A stretch of 6,596 nt of DNA. It comes from CALGLS01 sp045105695 (lineage in GTDB: Bacteria; Bacteroidota; Bacteroidia; Chitinophagales; Saprospiraceae). Under the pieces are notes generated by a model, which searched no databases, was not told where the DNA came from, and saw nothing but the letters and a program-made list of their open reading frames with translations. The stretch spans positions 1 through 6,596 of the forward strand of contig JBGCDT010000560.1 of the NCBI GenBank assembly GCA_045105695.1, in the 5' to 3' direction. A program made the position numbers and the translations under genes. Below are positions 5,345 through 6,596 of the stretch, one piece after another (positions within the stretch are counted from its first letter, which is position 1; each line of letters starts with the position of its first letter).

Positions 5345-6084
5345 TTCTCTAAATCTATTCGAACAATACTAAAGTCATCATTGGGAGAAATACTCAATTC
5401 ATTTTTTAAAAGAATTAATTTTTTACTCAACATGTTTTCATTATTGATGAAGTCATTATTGTTAAAGAAGTATTCTTGTAAATTTGGTATGTCTTCCTGA
5501 ATGGGATTTTCATTGACTGTTGATTCAAAGGTGTAAATTCCATCGGTTGAGATACTCAATTTCCTTATATTCTCTAAGGGAAGAAATTGGGTCTGTTTTT
5601 TATACCAAATGTCAAAATCTTCTTCAAGATGATAGCCGAGATAATCAGGTTCGTTGTCTTGATCAAATTCTGTAGTAACTCCATTACAACAGATTAGTCC
5701 GTCTCCAATCGTAAGGAGTTCTGCTTTGCATTTTTTATGATTTACAAGTGCTATTACCAACGTACTCAGAAGCTCATATCTATTTAAATTCAACTGTTGC
5801 TTAATTGCTTTTAATTCTTGAAATAAGAGTTGAATAATCTTTTTTAAAAAGATTCGTAAATCATCTTCACTTTTGAAAAATGATTCCTTATAATCGTATT
5901 CTCTTGAAATTTTCTTTAGTATCTTCCCTGTCAGCGTAGATGCAAAATGACTTTCCTCTCCTGCACTGCATCCATCTAAAACACCGATTAGTCCTGTATC
6001 CCTACCTATTTTTTCACCTACTACATATTCTTCATTATGGTCTAAATGAAACTCTCCTTTAACGGTTGCTTTGAATATCTTCAT
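5341..6084 (-). CDS. PP2C-like serine/threonine phosphatase domain protein
   Basis: A 247-residue protein consisting of one PP2C-type (PPM) phosphatase domain, predicted cytosolic, with no signal peptide or membrane segment. Metal-site motifs are present in order: HNEEYVV (16-22), where the family has an NED-like element; GVLDGCSAG (34-42) in place of the usual DGxGG; LLSTLVIAL (105-113); TIGDGLI (125-131); LSISTDGI (176-183); and the terminal NDDFSIV (235-241), which supplies the last Asp ligands. Such proteins dephosphorylate Ser/Thr in signalling, but the partner is unknown and no kinase is in view. The ATG at 6084 is preferred over an in-frame TTG at 6099. The gene is markedly more AT-rich than its neighbours. 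It follows the acyl-CoA oxidase-like gene by 44 bp on the same strand, so cotranscription is possible, and overlaps the stop of the convergent propeller gene by 4 bp. Confidence 0.82.
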   Translation of the reverse strand: MKIFKATVKGEFHLDHNEEYVVGEKIGRDTGLIGVLDGCSAGEESHFASTLTGKILKKISREYDYKESFFKSEDDLRIFLKKIIQLLFQELKAIKQQLNLNRYELLSTLVIALVNHKKCKAELLTIGDGLICCNGVTTEFDQDNEPDYLGYHLEEDFDIWYKKQTQFLPLENIRKLSISTDGIYTFESTVNENPIQEDIPNLQEYFFNNNDFINNENMLSKKLILLKNELSISPNDDFSIVRIDLEN

Positions 6085-6128
6085 TAAAGAGACAAACAAA
6101 AACAGAAGAGAAAAATTCCAAGATTTAT

Positions 6129-6596
6129 CTAATTCTTTCCAACAACAATAGGAGCCATCAGCGTAGCCTCCGGTATCGCAAAAGCATCTACCAAAACACC
6201 CGCCTCATTTCGAACCTCTTTACAAAGACGATCTACCATTCTTCGAATTGCTTTGGTCTTGTAACTTTCGAGGTAACCGTTTTCTAAGTACCACCCTTTG
6301 TGTTGCTCAATAGTAGATAAAGCAAAGAGGCTACACACTCTTGAGAGCGTTCCAAGGGCCTGATCTGTAGCTTTCTCTTTCACGACTTTGACGGTTTGTT
6401 TCAAAATCAAGTTTTCTACATAAGCATTTGCGAGTTCCATCATATGGGTTTGGCAACGAAGGAAAGCATCGTAAGGATCCATTCTTTTGTTGAGGAGGCT
6501 TCGCATTCTTTGAACTAGCGAAATCAGAATCGTCTGTTCTCTGTATTCAAATGCCGCTAGATGAAATTCGTGATCCAGCAAATGAGTAGAATCCGT
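6129..6596 (-). CDS. Acyl-CoA oxidase/dehydrogenase-like protein, C-terminal part (truncated by window edge)
   Basis: The frame is open to the window edge, so only the last 155 residues are seen and the true start lies to the right. The TTG at 6581 is internal, because the residues before it (TDSTH) continue the frame. The segment resembles the C-terminal helical ACOX domain of acyl-CoA oxidases and their long bacterial acyl-CoA dehydrogenase relatives: LLDHEFHLAAFEYRE, MDPYDAFLRCQTHMMELANAYVE, LCSLFALSTIEQHKGWYLENGYL, and a tail reading AFAIPEATLMAPIVVG. These FAD flavoproteins oxidise acyl-CoA to trans-2-enoyl-CoA in fatty-acid beta-oxidation. The FAD- and substrate-binding domains are outside the window, so oxidase and dehydrogenase cannot be told apart. 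Its stop is TAG at 6129-6131. Confidence 0.8.
   Translation of the reverse strand, partial: TDSTHLLDHEFHLAAFEYREQTILISLVQRMRSLLNKRMDPYDAFLRCQTHMMELANAYVENLILKQTVKVVKEKATDQALGTLSRVCSLFALSTIEQHKGWYLENGYLESYKTKAIRRMVDRLCKEVRNEAGVLVDAFAIPEATLMAPIVVGKN

Noticed and set aside
6085..6099. Upstream TTG start for the phosphatase gene
   Set aside because: It adds only five residues (MFVSL) before a good ATG at 6084. There is no Shine-Dalgarno sequence for either, and the PP2C domain begins right after the ATG.
685..6596. A multi-gene defence or biosynthetic system across the window
   Set aside because: The genes belong to unrelated housekeeping, export and signalling roles, lie on both strands, and show no shared operon beyond possible pairing of the two rightmost minus-strand genes.

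Overview
The window looks like a chromosomal segment of a Bacteroidota bacterium. I infer this from the secreted protein with a C-terminal type IX secretion (Por secretion) sorting domain, a type of tail essentially restricted to this phylum. Weak or absent Shine-Dalgarno sequences before most starts and two TAYCTTTA boxes resembling the Bacteroidota -7 promoter element agree with it. The genus cannot be fixed from the sequence. Overall base composition is moderately AT-rich.

Layout, left to right. Positions 1-241 hold no confident gene: a likely rho-independent terminator (72-97) for a gene ending left of or at the window edge, then an inverted repeat whose arms are built of TTGAATG heptamers (101-209). 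A minus-strand UPF0102/YraN nuclease-fold protein (242-610) is divergent from a complete classical glucose-6-phosphate isomerase gene, pgi (685-2334). The pgi stop codon coincides with the edge of a 160-bp palindromic, MITE-like element (2334-2493) flanked by TA dinucleotides. Next comes a second sugar isomerase of the bifunctional phosphoglucose/phosphomannose isomerase family (2575-3567), then a 292-bp gap with a second hairpin element flanked by near-identical 14-bp direct repeats (3571-3710). A seven-repeat FG-GAP/VCBS predicted beta-propeller protein with signal peptide and type IX sorting tail follows (3860-5344). Its stop codon overlaps that of a convergent, AT-rich PP2C-like phosphatase gene (5341-6084, minus). 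The right edge holds the C-terminal part of an acyl-CoA oxidase/dehydrogenase-like protein (6129-6596, minus, partial).

Functionally the window is mixed. Two proteins of the SIS superfamily that can interconvert glucose-6-phosphate and fructose-6-phosphate sit side by side, and the second carries Gln where the family's catalytic Glu is expected. The rest (nuclease-fold protein, exported propeller protein, phosphatase, fatty-acyl-CoA flavoenzyme) shows no obvious shared pathway. No CRISPR array, tRNA, rRNA or defence island is visible. The most unusual content is intergenic: all three gaps of more than 200 bp contain a different large inverted repeat, and two of these have features of insertion events.
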